Positions 57,018 to 64,000 of a stretch of 64,000 nt of DNA are shown piece after piece. Positions within the stretch are counted from its first letter, which is position 1; every line of letters begins with the position of its first letter. Under the pieces are notes generated by a model, which was not told the DNA's origin, searched no databases, and was given only the letters and a program-made list of their open reading frames with translations. Both the position numbers and the translations under genes were made by a program. The stretch lies in NCBI RefSeq assembly GCF_034047335.1, contig NZ_CP139137.1, forward strand, positions 620,001 through 684,000. The letters run 5' to 3'. Source of the stretch: Chryseobacterium sp. JJR-5R (GTDB lineage Bacteria > Bacteroidota > Bacteroidia > Flavobacteriales > Weeksellaceae).

Positions 57018-57587
57018 ATGAATAAATACATAAAAATTGCTGCTGCAGCCGTTCTTATACTTTTAGGGCTTTACATGATGTTCTTCACCAGGAATCTGGG
57101 CTGGGGGATTGTAATTTTCCTTTTGGCAGCAGCTCCGATCCTCCTTTTCTTTAAAAATGAGTATATCCTGCTCGCATTCTGGCAGTTAAGAAAACAGAAT
57201 ATGGAGAAGGCAGCGGTTTGGTTACAGAATATCACCAATTACCAGGCGCAGCTTCATAAATCACAGTATGGGTATTTCCATTACCTTACAGGATTAACAC
57301 AGGCGCAGGCCCAGCCGGCAAAAGTAGAACCTTTTATGAAAAAAGCCCTGGAATACGGACTGAACATGAAACATGACAGAGCCATGGCCACATTGAACCT
57401 GGCAGCAGCCGCTATTTCCAAAGGAAGAAGGCAGGAAGGGCAGAAGCTGTTGGAAGAAGCGAAGAGGCTTGACAGTGCGGGAATGATGACGGATCAGATC
57501 AAAATGATGAAGGACCAGCTGAAAATGCCGACCATGCAAAAGCATATGCACAATCCCAATATGAGAAACAGAGGGAAGTTCAGTTAA
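57018..57587 (+). CDS. Membrane protein with TPR-like helical domain
   Basis: 189 residues. Two transmembrane helices at the N terminus (about 5-22 and 26-45), then a cytoplasmic helical part (about 60-155) with TPR-like repeats (EKAAVWLQNITNYQAQL, FMKKALEYGLNMK, RAMATLNLAAAAISKGRRQEGQKLLEEAKRLD). The tail is Met/His/Asn-rich (MPTMQKHMHNPNMRN). Function is unknown. It is a single gene with a weak terminator hairpin (CATCTG/CAGGTG) at 57620-57650. Confidence 0.8.
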   Translation: MNKYIKIAAAAVLILLGLYMMFFTRNLGWGIVIFLLAAAPILLFFKNEYILLAFWQLRKQNMEKAAVWLQNITNYQAQLHKSQYGYFHYLTGLTQAQAQPAKVEPFMKKALEYGLNMKHDRAMATLNLAAAAISKGRRQEGQKLLEEAKRLDSAGMMTDQIKMMKDQLKMPTMQKHMHNPNMRNRGKFS

Positions 57588-57616
57588 TCAAAACACGGAT
57601 TCTAAAAATAAACAGG

Positions 57617-57650
57617 CATCTGGATTTTATTTCAGGTGTTTTTTTATGCA
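57617..57650 (+). terminator. Terminator of the 57018 gene
   Basis: CATCTG, a 10-base loop, CAGGTG and seven T. Confidence 0.6.
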
Positions 57651-57767
57651 GAATACTGGAATAATACTGATCTTTTAAAGTATTTAGATGATGCCCTGCC
57701 TTGTTTTAAAGGCATTGTGTAAAGCTGATTTATTCAATGCAAAGGTAAACAGCGAAGATTTTTTCTC

Positions 57768-58400
57768 TTACATTTCAGAATTATTCTCATACCCGTAGAA
57801 TTTCGGGATCTGCCACTGGTATTTTACGGCTAATGTTCTTATGGCAACAATGAGGATAATAGTAAAAACCTGGACCACCGTATAGGTCAGGGTGGTAAAT
57901 TTTGTCAGCACTAAAAATGCGGAGCCTCCCACAATACAGGCGGTAGCATAAATTTCCTTCCTGAAAATCAGCGGGATGCGGTTGAGCAGGATGTCCCGGA
58001 TAATCCCGCCGAAGCAGCCGGTAATGGTTCCCAACCCGATACAGATCAGAGGATGGATGTCGGCATGCAGTCCTTTCTGCACCCCGATAATCGTAAACAG
58101 CCCCAATCCGAAACTGTCGAAAATAAATAAAGTGACCCGGAAGTTCTTTTCAAAAGACTTAAAAATCATGGTGAAAATACTGGTCATGATAATCAGTGCA
58201 CAGGTGAGCAGGTCATGCATCCAGAACACCGGGATATCCAGGAGCAGGTCTCTCACCGTTCCGCCGCCTACTGAAGTTACGAATGCTATGATCAATACGC
58301 CGAACGGATCAAGCCGCCTCTGCATTGCAGCAAAGCTCCCGGACATCGAAAAAGAAATCGTCCCGAGAACCTCTATGGCAAAATTGAACTGTTCATGCAT
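57768..58400 (-). CDS. Trimeric intracellular cation channel family protein (UPF0126/YadS)
   Basis: 210 residues with seven transmembrane helices in two UPF0126 repeats. Each has the GG..RD motif: SVGGGTVRDLLL (first) and CFGGIIRDILL (second). The bacterial family is related to the trimeric intracellular cation (TRIC) channels of animal ER. Substrate ion in bacteria is probably K+. It is read in the same direction as coaD, 68 bases downstream of it. Confidence 0.93.
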   Translation of the reverse strand: MHEQFNFAIEVLGTISFSMSGSFAAMQRRLDPFGVLIIAFVTSVGGGTVRDLLLDIPVFWMHDLLTCALIIMTSIFTMIFKSFEKNFRVTLFIFDSFGLGLFTIIGVQKGLHADIHPLICIGLGTITGCFGGIIRDILLNRIPLIFRKEIYATACIVGGSAFLVLTKFTTLTYTVVQVFTIILIVAIRTLAVKYQWQIPKFYGYENNSEM

Positions 58401-58468
58401 ATTTTATAATGATAAAAGATTTTATAGACTGCGGTCTTGACCATTTATCATGTATGGTTCATCAATTA

Positions 58469-58936
58469 TTATTTTTTCTCAACCCGTACGGAATCAGGAA
58501 CCAAAAGTCCGTATTCCCCGTTATGGTTAATGATTTCCCGTACGATGCTGCTGCTGATAAACGATTTTCCGGATGAAGTCAATAAAAATACGGTTTCAAG
58601 CTTTTTGTGGGCCAGCGTCCTGTTGGTATGCGCAATAGCTTTTTCAAATTCAAAGTCGGCAGGGTTTCTCAGCCCTCTTATAATGTACTGGGCATCTTTT
58701 TCAAAGCAGTAATCCACCGTCAGGCCTTCAAAATAATCCACTTCCACATTAGGGAACTCGGCAACGGAATTCTGGATGAATTCCATCCTCTTTTCCAGCG
58801 GGAACATGTATTTTTTCTGGGAATTCTGCCCGATCGCAATGATTAACTTATCAAAAAGCGGAGCGGCACGTTCTATAATATCATAGTGCCCCAAAGTAAT
58901 AGGATCAAACGATCCCGGAAAAACAGCAATTTTCAT
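58469..58936 (-). CDS. coaD: Pantetheine-phosphate adenylyltransferase
   Basis: 155 residues. Fourth step of CoA synthesis: transfers AMP from ATP to 4'-phosphopantetheine. The nucleotidyltransferase motif (GSFDPITLGHYDII) and the second motif (SGKSFISSSIVREI) are intact, and the YIIRGLRNPADFEFE segment is typical. Normal length. It is followed by the TRIC-type gene and preceded by ddl on the same strand. Confidence 0.97.
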   Translation of the reverse strand: MKIAVFPGSFDPITLGHYDIIERAAPLFDKLIIAIGQNSQKKYMFPLEKRMEFIQNSVAEFPNVEVDYFEGLTVDYCFEKDAQYIIRGLRNPADFEFEKAIAHTNRTLAHKKLETVFLLTSSGKSFISSSIVREIINHNGEYGLLVPDSVRVEKK

Positions 58937-59061
58937 GCGTATAAAGTTATGAGTTATGAGTTGTAAATTATAAGCCGTAAATGTAAATGGTGAATCTTCA
59001 GCCGTACATTTCAGATCCTGCCATTATCAGTTATACTAACCTAATTTTTAACTTCCAATTA

Positions 59062-60060
59062 CTAATTTCTAAATTTATTCAAAGCTTTTTCAACTTCGTT
59101 TCCACAAAGGTCTGCAATGGAAATCCCGTAAATTTTTGCCTGTTGCGGAAGGATGCTTGCCGGGGAGAATCCCGGGTTGGTATTCATTTCCAGCATATAG
59201 GGAATGCCGTCCATCAAAATGAATTCACTTCTTGAAAAACCGCTCATTCCTAAGGAATTATAGGCGCGCTTGGCGATTTCCTCTACCTTGATTCTGGTTT
59301 CGTCATCAATTCTTGCCGGGGTAATTTCTTCCGAAGCCCCTTCATATTTGGCCTCATAATCGAAAAATTCGTTGGTAGGGACAATTTCCGTAATACCCAG
59401 AACAATGGTTTCCCCTTTATAATCAATCACGCCTACGGAAACTTCCATTCCGTCCAGGAAGCTTTCTATTAAAATTTCATCATCTTCCTTAAAGGCTACT
59501 TCTGCAGCTGCCAGTAATGCTGATTTTTCTTTTACTTTAGAAATCCCCAGTGACGAACCGGACTGGTTAGGCTTTACGAAAACAGGAAGGCCCAGCTGAT
59601 CTGTGATGTTGTCAGCATCAATGGCTTCCCCTTTTCTTAAATAAACGCTTTTTGCAGAAGGTATTCCGTATTTTGAGAGTACGGCTAAAGTATCTTTTTT
59701 ATTGAAAGTTAAAGCACTCTGGTAAAAATCACAGCCGGTATATTTTTGCCCGATTGCATCCCAGTAAGCCTGGAGGATTCCGTTTTCACCCGGTGTACCG
59801 TGGATGATGTTGAAGCATACATCAAATGTAAGGATGTCATTATTTTCTAATGGTACAGAAAAGTCACCTTTGCGGATCTCGTGTTTCTGGCCTTCTTCAT
59901 CTAAAAGATACCACTCGTCTTTAAGGATCACTACTTTATACACATCATAAAGATCCCTGTCCAAAGAATCATAAATTAACTGCCCGCTTTTTAATGATAC
60001 AACGTATTCATCAGAATAGCCTCCCATTACTACGGCAACACTTTTTTTGCTCATAACCAT
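59062..60060 (-). CDS. ddl: D-alanine--D-alanine ligase
   Basis: 332 residues. It joins two D-Ala for peptidoglycan synthesis (cytoplasmic). ATP-grasp fold: N-terminal GGYSDEYVVSLKSG, the ATP-binding VKPNQSGSSLGISKV, and the C-terminal EMNTNPGFSPASILP. Start codons at 60060 (MVMSKKSV) and 60054 (MSKKSV) are both possible. A TACATTTG box lies at 60084-60077 on the minus strand. It is divergent from the PASTA gene. Confidence 0.97.
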   Translation of the reverse strand: MVMSKKSVAVVMGGYSDEYVVSLKSGQLIYDSLDRDLYDVYKVVILKDEWYLLDEEGQKHEIRKGDFSVPLENNDILTFDVCFNIIHGTPGENGILQAYWDAIGQKYTGCDFYQSALTFNKKDTLAVLSKYGIPSAKSVYLRKGEAIDADNITDQLGLPVFVKPNQSGSSLGISKVKEKSALLAAAEVAFKEDDEILIESFLDGMEVSVGVIDYKGETIVLGITEIVPTNEFFDYEAKYEGASEEITPARIDDETRIKVEEIAKRAYNSLGMSGFSRSEFILMDGIPYMLEMNTNPGFSPASILPQQAKIYGISIADLCGNEVEKALNKFRN

Positions 60061-60076
60061 ATAGTATCAAGTAAGG

Positions 60077-60084
60077 CAAATGTA
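60077..60084 (-). promoter_or_regulatory. -7 element of ddl
   Basis: TACATTTG on the minus strand, 16 bases upstream of the first ddl ATG. Confidence 0.55.
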
Positions 60085-60175
60085 ATGATTTTATATCATG
60101 GATAAAGCATGCACGGAAATTTTCAGTACGAAAATGAAATGTGTTAAATAAAAAGCACATTCTAAAATTATTAAT

Positions 60176-60183
60176 TATATTTG
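60176..60183 (+). promoter_or_regulatory. -7 element of the PASTA/rluD transcript
   Basis: TATATTTG, 24 bases before the ATG at 60208. It covers the TTG at 60181, so that codon is not the start. Confidence 0.55.
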
Positions 60184-60207
60184 CTGTCTAATTATAGTAT
60201 TTTAAGT

Positions 60208-61335
60208 ATGCTTAAATCACTTTTCAATTGGAAAGTTTTACTGAACTTAGTCATAGCCGTCGGTGTTTTTGTGGGGTTGGTTTGGCTTACGTTCCGTTGG
60301 TTGGAGTACCATACCAACCACGGGCAGGAAATTCCTGTTCCTAATATCGTGAATAAATCCGTATATGAGGCCATTAAGATCCTGGATGATTCCGGATTGG
60401 AATATGAAGTGGACAGTCCTCAGTACAATCCTAAATACAGGCCGTTCCAGGTGTTACAGGTATATCCTACGCCGGGTTCCCGCGTAAAAGACGGAAGGGC
60501 TATTTTATTAAAAGTAAACCCGAGGACCTGGGCAAAAGTGGAGATTCCGGATGTCATCAATAAATATTCCGGGCTTGCGTTCCAAAGGCTGGAACAGGTA
60601 GGACTGAAAGTGGGGGATACTATCTATGAGCCAAGTATCCAGAAAGATGCGGTATTGAGGATTTTATTTAAAGGGAATCCGGTAAATCCCAAAACAAAAG
60701 TTCCGAGGTTTTCTGTGGTGGATGTCGTGATAGGCTCAGGGCCTATGCGGAATATTTCCATCCCGAATGTGGTGGGACTGACCGTAAAAGAAGCAAAAGC
60801 GATTATTGCAAGGAATATGTTTGAAGTGGGGATCGTAGACCATGAAAACGGAGGCAAGGACGAGTCTGATATCATTTATTACCAGGATCCTGCTGCAGGA
60901 GATGTCCGTGATCAGGGGATGCAGATTGACCTCTGGGCCAGTGAAAGGACGCCTGCCGAACTGAGGGATAAAATTGAGCAGCTGAATTCTGTATACCGGA
61001 TGAAAGTAGATACCGGCCTGCCGCCCGTGCAGTACCAGGAAGTGCCCGCCCGTCAGGAAGAACCTGTTTACCAGACGCCGCCGCCGGCAGTGCCTGAAAC
61101 AAGAAGGGAAAATACGAAATCAACAACAGACGGTGTAAAAAGAGATGCCGTTAAAACAACAACGGTTCAGCCAACGGCTTCGGGAAACCAGTCCGGTAAC
61201 AGGCCTAAACCAGTTGCTTCAGGTTCAGGAAGCGGTTCCAATACGGCTGCCGGTTCCAATTCAGCCAGGCCCGCGGCTTCAGCACAGCAGAAACCGGCAG
61301 AAAAGCCCAAAGCTAAAAAAGTAGTTGTAGAATAA
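60208..61335 (+). CDS. PASTA-domain membrane protein
   Basis: 375 residues from the ATG at 60208. One N-terminal transmembrane helix (about 11-31) is followed by three PASTA domains (about 38-105, 110-180, 187-250) that face the periplasm and probably bind peptidoglycan or beta-lactam-like ligands. Then comes a Pro/Gln/Ser/Gly-rich, disordered tail (about 270-365) ending in KPKAKKVVVE. PASTA domains are usual in PBPs and Ser/Thr kinases; here they have no catalytic partner. It sits between ddl (divergent) and an RluD-type gene, a common arrangement in flavobacteria. Confidence 0.92.
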   Translation: MLKSLFNWKVLLNLVIAVGVFVGLVWLTFRWLEYHTNHGQEIPVPNIVNKSVYEAIKILDDSGLEYEVDSPQYNPKYRPFQVLQVYPTPGSRVKDGRAILLKVNPRTWAKVEIPDVINKYSGLAFQRLEQVGLKVGDTIYEPSIQKDAVLRILFKGNPVNPKTKVPRFSVVDVVIGSGPMRNISIPNVVGLTVKEAKAIIARNMFEVGIVDHENGGKDESDIIYYQDPAAGDVRDQGMQIDLWASERTPAELRDKIEQLNSVYRMKVDTGLPPVQYQEVPARQEEPVYQTPPPAVPETRRENTKSTTDGVKRDAVKTTTVQPTASGNQSGNRPKPVASGSGSGSNTAAGSNSARPAASAQQKPAEKPKAKKVVVE

Positions 61336-61360
61336 CAATCAATTATGATAAAAGATACAG

Positions 61361-61388
61361 GCTTCAACTTCTTATGTTGAAGCTTTTT
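61361..61388 (+). terminator. Terminator or attenuator between the PASTA gene and the pseudouridine synthase gene
   Basis: GCTTCAAC-TTCTTAT-GTTGAAGC followed by five T. It lies 26 bases after the PASTA stop and 20 before the next ATG. Confidence 0.75.
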
Positions 61389-61407
61389 GTATAAAATAAA
61401 GTGAATA

Positions 61408-62481
61408 ATGACAGAAGATAACGAAGATTTTTTAGAAGAAGGGATGCCGGAGCAGGACAGCATCGATGCGATTGATATTGATGAGGAAAACAAAGGCCTG
61501 TATGAGCATCTCAATATGGTTGTTGATAAAAATCAGGAACCTCTGAGGATCGATAAGTTTTTAATGATTTACCGTCAGAATTCTTCCAGAAATAAAATTT
61601 CACAAACCTGCAGGGCCGGAAATGTTATTGTAAACGGCGCTGTAGTAAAACAGAACTACCGGGTAAAACCGGGAGACCATGTTTCCGTGCTGCTGGCACA
61701 CCCGCCGAGGGAAAATGTCATTGTTCCGCAGGATATTCCCATTACCATTGTTTATGAAGATGATGACCTGATTGTTGTGGACAAGGATCCGGGGATGGTG
61801 GTGCATCCTGGATTCGGGAACTGGGACGGTACCCTGGTGAACGCCCTCGCTTATCATTTTGAGAAGAACGGAGCGAAATCCGATCTCGACAGGGTAGGGC
61901 TGGTTCACAGGATTGATAAAGACACGTCCGGACTCTTGGTCATTGCCAAAAACGAATATGCAATGAGCTTTCTGGCCAAGCAGTTCTTTGAACGGAAAAC
62001 CAAAAGGCTGTACTGGGCTTTTGTCTGGGGCAATGTACAGGAGGATGAAGGCACCATACAGGGGCATATAGGCCGTCACCCTAAGAACAGGATGCAGATG
62101 TATACCTATGCAGACGGAAGCCAGGGAAAGCATGCGGTAACCCATTATAAAGTCCTGGAAAGATTCAGGTACATGACCTGGGTGGAATGTAAACTGGAAA
62201 CCGGCAGGACGCATCAGATCAGAGCGCATTTCAAACACATCGGGCATACTTTGTTTAATGATGAAAGATACGAAGGCCATACACCTCTGCGTGGCGTGAA
62301 TCTTCCTAAGTACAAGCAGTTTATAAAAAACGTTTTCGAAATCCTCCCGAGGCATGCGCTTCATGCCCATACTTTGGGATTCATACATCCGGCCACAAAG
62401 AAGGAATTATATTTTGAGAGCCCAATGCCGAAAGATATGGCGGATGCTGTAAAAAAATGGAGAAATTATTTAGAAAACTAA
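61408..62481 (+). CDS. rluD: RluA/RluD-family 23S rRNA pseudouridine synthase
   Basis: 357 residues. An acidic N-terminal extension (1-40), an S4 RNA-binding domain (about 47-105; RIDKFLMIYRQNSSRNKI) and the pseudouridine synthase domain (about 115-350) with catalytic Asp in HRIDKDTSG. It modifies large-subunit rRNA (uridines of helix 69 for RluD). RluD is the best match by domain layout, but RluC-like specificity cannot be ruled out. Confidence 0.88.
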   Translation: MTEDNEDFLEEGMPEQDSIDAIDIDEENKGLYEHLNMVVDKNQEPLRIDKFLMIYRQNSSRNKISQTCRAGNVIVNGAVVKQNYRVKPGDHVSVLLAHPPRENVIVPQDIPITIVYEDDDLIVVDKDPGMVVHPGFGNWDGTLVNALAYHFEKNGAKSDLDRVGLVHRIDKDTSGLLVIAKNEYAMSFLAKQFFERKTKRLYWAFVWGNVQEDEGTIQGHIGRHPKNRMQMYTYADGSQGKHAVTHYKVLERFRYMTWVECKLETGRTHQIRAHFKHIGHTLFNDERYEGHTPLRGVNLPKYKQFIKNVFEILPRHALHAHTLGFIHPATKKELYFESPMPKDMADAVKKWRNYLEN

Positions 62482-62501
62482 AAATATATTGAGAATTTTT
62501 T

Positions 62502-62509
62502 TATATTTG
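62502..62509 (+). promoter_or_regulatory. -7 element of the PorP/SprF-like gene
   Basis: TATATTTG, 24 bases before the ATG at 62533. A TTG at 62515 follows it too closely to be the start. Confidence 0.55.
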
Positions 62510-62532
62510 TTGAATTGAAATCAAGATTTGTT

Positions 62533-63483
62533 ATGAGAAAACTATATGCTATCGTATGTTTAGCTCTTTTGTCAAATGCATACAAAGCACAGGAAACATT
62601 ACCCTACTATCAGCAATATCTTTTAGATGGTGAGTTTCTGTTCAACCCAGCACAGTACGGAAAGACAGACTATGTGCAACTCAATCTTAACTATCAGCAG
62701 CAATTTTCGAAGTTCAGTGAATCTCCCAATGTACAATCGGTTGGGTTTAACGCGAACGTCTTTGATAGAGTAGGAGCAGGTATCTCTGTGTTCAGGGACA
62801 GCAACGGTCCCATTTCCGCAGGCGGAATTACAGCTGGGGCATCATATTTTATTCCTCTTAGCAGCGAAGGAGACAGAAAAGACCAGTTCTCTTTCGGTAC
62901 CAGTGTGAATTTCTATAACATGAATTTTGATTATTCACAAATTAATACGCAGGATGCTTCAGACCCTTTATTGCAGGGAAGTGAAAGCAACATCTTCATG
63001 GCATATGCCAACTTCGGGGTAGCGGCTACCTATAAAGATATTTTTGCCGGGGTTTCCGTTAACGATATTGCCCTTACCAATGATGAAGCGATTGTGAACG
63101 GACGCGAGCCTTCTCCGATTAAATTCTTCTTGAACCTTGGATACGACTGGCATGTAGGTGATAACATCTATTTCACGCCTTCCGCTTTAATCAACCTTAA
63201 TACCAACTCTACAAGAACCATCGATTACAACTTAATGGGTACGTTCTTTAATGATATCAATTCATTCTCTTTCGGGGTAAGCTACAGATCTGTTCAGAAC
63301 AGATTTGACAGCCAGCAGTTGCAGATTGCACCGGTAGTGAAGGTAAGATTCAACAAATTTATGATCGGGGCTACCTATAATCTCGGGTTGTCTGATATCC
63401 AGGAATACGGAGGGAACAGCTTCATGATCGGATTGGGATATAACTTTGATAACTTCATTAATCACAGAGGATATAGATATTAA
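62533..63483 (+). CDS. PorP/SprF-family outer-membrane protein
   Basis: 316 residues from the ATG at 62533. A signal peptide (MRKLYAIVCLALLSNAYKAQ) is followed by the family start ETLPYYQQYLLDGEFLFNPAQYG, and a beta-barrel pattern up to a final FDNFINHRGYRY. PorP/SprF-like proteins help T9SS export and surface attachment of cognate substrates, such as SprB by SprF. Here no giant adhesin gene is adjacent, so the partner is unknown. There is no SD sequence before it. Confidence 0.9.
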   Translation: MRKLYAIVCLALLSNAYKAQETLPYYQQYLLDGEFLFNPAQYGKTDYVQLNLNYQQQFSKFSESPNVQSVGFNANVFDRVGAGISVFRDSNGPISAGGITAGASYFIPLSSEGDRKDQFSFGTSVNFYNMNFDYSQINTQDASDPLLQGSESNIFMAYANFGVAATYKDIFAGVSVNDIALTNDEAIVNGREPSPIKFFLNLGYDWHVGDNIYFTPSALINLNTNSTRTIDYNLMGTFFNDINSFSFGVSYRSVQNRFDSQQLQIAPVVKVRFNKFMIGATYNLGLSDIQEYGGNSFMIGLGYNFDNFINHRGYRY

Positions 63484-63506
63484 TCAATTTAAATTAAATA
63501 CATTTG

Positions 63507-63532
63507 AGCTCTGAATTTTCAGGGCTTTTTTT
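63507..63532 (+). terminator. Terminator directly before hemW
   Basis: AGCTCTGA / TCAGGGCT stem (with one G-U pair) followed by seven T; the last T adjoins the hemW ATG. Confidence 0.75.
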
Positions 63533-64000
63533 ATGATCTATATTCACATCCCGTTCTGTAAGCAAAAGTGCAGCTACTGTAATTTCCATTTTTCAACATC
63601 TTTAAATTTTAAGGATGAGATGCTGGCTGCCATGAGAAAGGAAATCTTCCTGCGGAAGGATGAGCTGCAGAACAAAAATTTACAGTCTTTATACTTCGGG
63701 GGCGGAACCCCGTCTATCCTTTCAGCAGATGAAATTAAACATCTGATTGATGAGGTGCTGCACCATTTCAGTTTTGATAAAGATATCGAAATTACCTTGG
63801 AAGCAAACCCGGATGATCTGGACAGTCACTTTCTGAAAGGGCTGGCAGATTCTCCTGTGAACCGGCTTTCCATCGGTACGCAGAGCTTTTTTGACCGGGA
63901 CCTGAAATTCATGAACCGTGCCCACAATGCTTCCGAAGCGGAAGGATCTATCAAAAGGGCCCAGGATTTTGGCTTTGAAAATATAAGTATTGACCTGATT
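63533..64000 (+). CDS. hemW: HemW-like radical SAM protein (5' part)
   Basis: 156 codons to the window edge, with the gene continuing beyond. The start MIYIHIPFCKQKCSYCNF carries the radical SAM cluster (Cys9, Cys13, Cys16), YFGGGTPSIL follows, and EANPDDL and RLSIGTQSF are also present. HemW is a heme chaperone formerly annotated as coproporphyrinogen III oxidase HemN. The start was chosen because it gives the full conserved N terminus. Confidence 0.93.
   Translation, partial: MIYIHIPFCKQKCSYCNFHFSTSLNFKDEMLAAMRKEIFLRKDELQNKNLQSLYFGGGTPSILSADEIKHLIDEVLHHFSFDKDIEITLEANPDDLDSHFLKGLADSPVNRLSIGTQSFFDRDLKFMNRAHNASEAEGSIKRAQDFGFENISIDLI

Noticed and set aside
61600-62388. 262-codon frame opposite the pseudouridine synthase gene
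   Set aside because: It mirrors the codon pattern of a clear, complete gene on the other strand; long only because of that gene's codon use.

Overview
This window is chromosomal DNA of a Bacteroidota bacterium of the family Weeksellaceae, most likely Chryseobacterium or a close relative. The evidence is the 16S rRNA sequence, gliding and type IX secretion (T9SS) genes (SprA, PorV/PorQ-like, PorP/SprF-like, a T9SS-sorted protein), and promoters of the Bacteroidetes form TTTG-N19/20-TAnnTTTG. Start regions are A-rich and lack Shine-Dalgarno sequences. The 16S 3' end carries UCUCA where the anti-Shine-Dalgarno CCUCC would normally be.

Layout. 1-2667: C-terminal quarter of sprA, then gcvH and a VanZ-like gene. 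2668-4532: long non-coding leader with a dispersed element, a tandem repeat pair and three stacked rRNA promoters. 4533-9812: complete rrn operon (16S, tRNA-Ile, tRNA-Ala, 23S, 5S, terminator). 10475-23873: mostly housekeeping and metabolic genes (acyl-CoA carboxyltransferase, EamA transporter, PorV/PorQ-family protein, uvrC, hutH, S8 protease, a cystatin-like small protein, DODA-type dioxygenase, YceI). 24316-41409: S9 and M3 peptidases, flavin monooxygenase, exported intradiol dioxygenase, LytTR two-component pair, FKBP, SPW and GIN proteins, and a KefB/C antiporter with its oxidoreductase.

41881-54400 is the accessory region. Four tightly packed genes encode a T9SS-sorted protein, a 1300-residue SpvB/TcB-like protein, a DUF6443/RHS protein with a variable C-terminal tip, and a small putative immunity protein. 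Behind them lies a start-less duplicate of the RHS core joined to a different tip, with its own putative immunity gene. Next come a start-less gene fragment on the other strand and a third, decayed RHS core. This is the pattern of an RHS polymorphic-toxin locus that gains, displaces and loses toxin tips. The tips, the putative immunity genes and the 1300-residue gene are visibly more AT-rich than the core.

54515-64000 returns to core genes: two TPM-domain proteins with LemA, folA, a small membrane protein, a TRIC-type channel, coaD, ddl, a PASTA protein, an RluD-type pseudouridine synthase, a PorP/SprF-like protein, and the 5' part of hemW cut by the window edge.

I saw no CRISPR array, complete insertion sequence, prophage or plasmid feature. 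The region most worth experimental work is the RHS locus. The altered anti-Shine-Dalgarno is the clearest unusual feature readable directly from the DNA.
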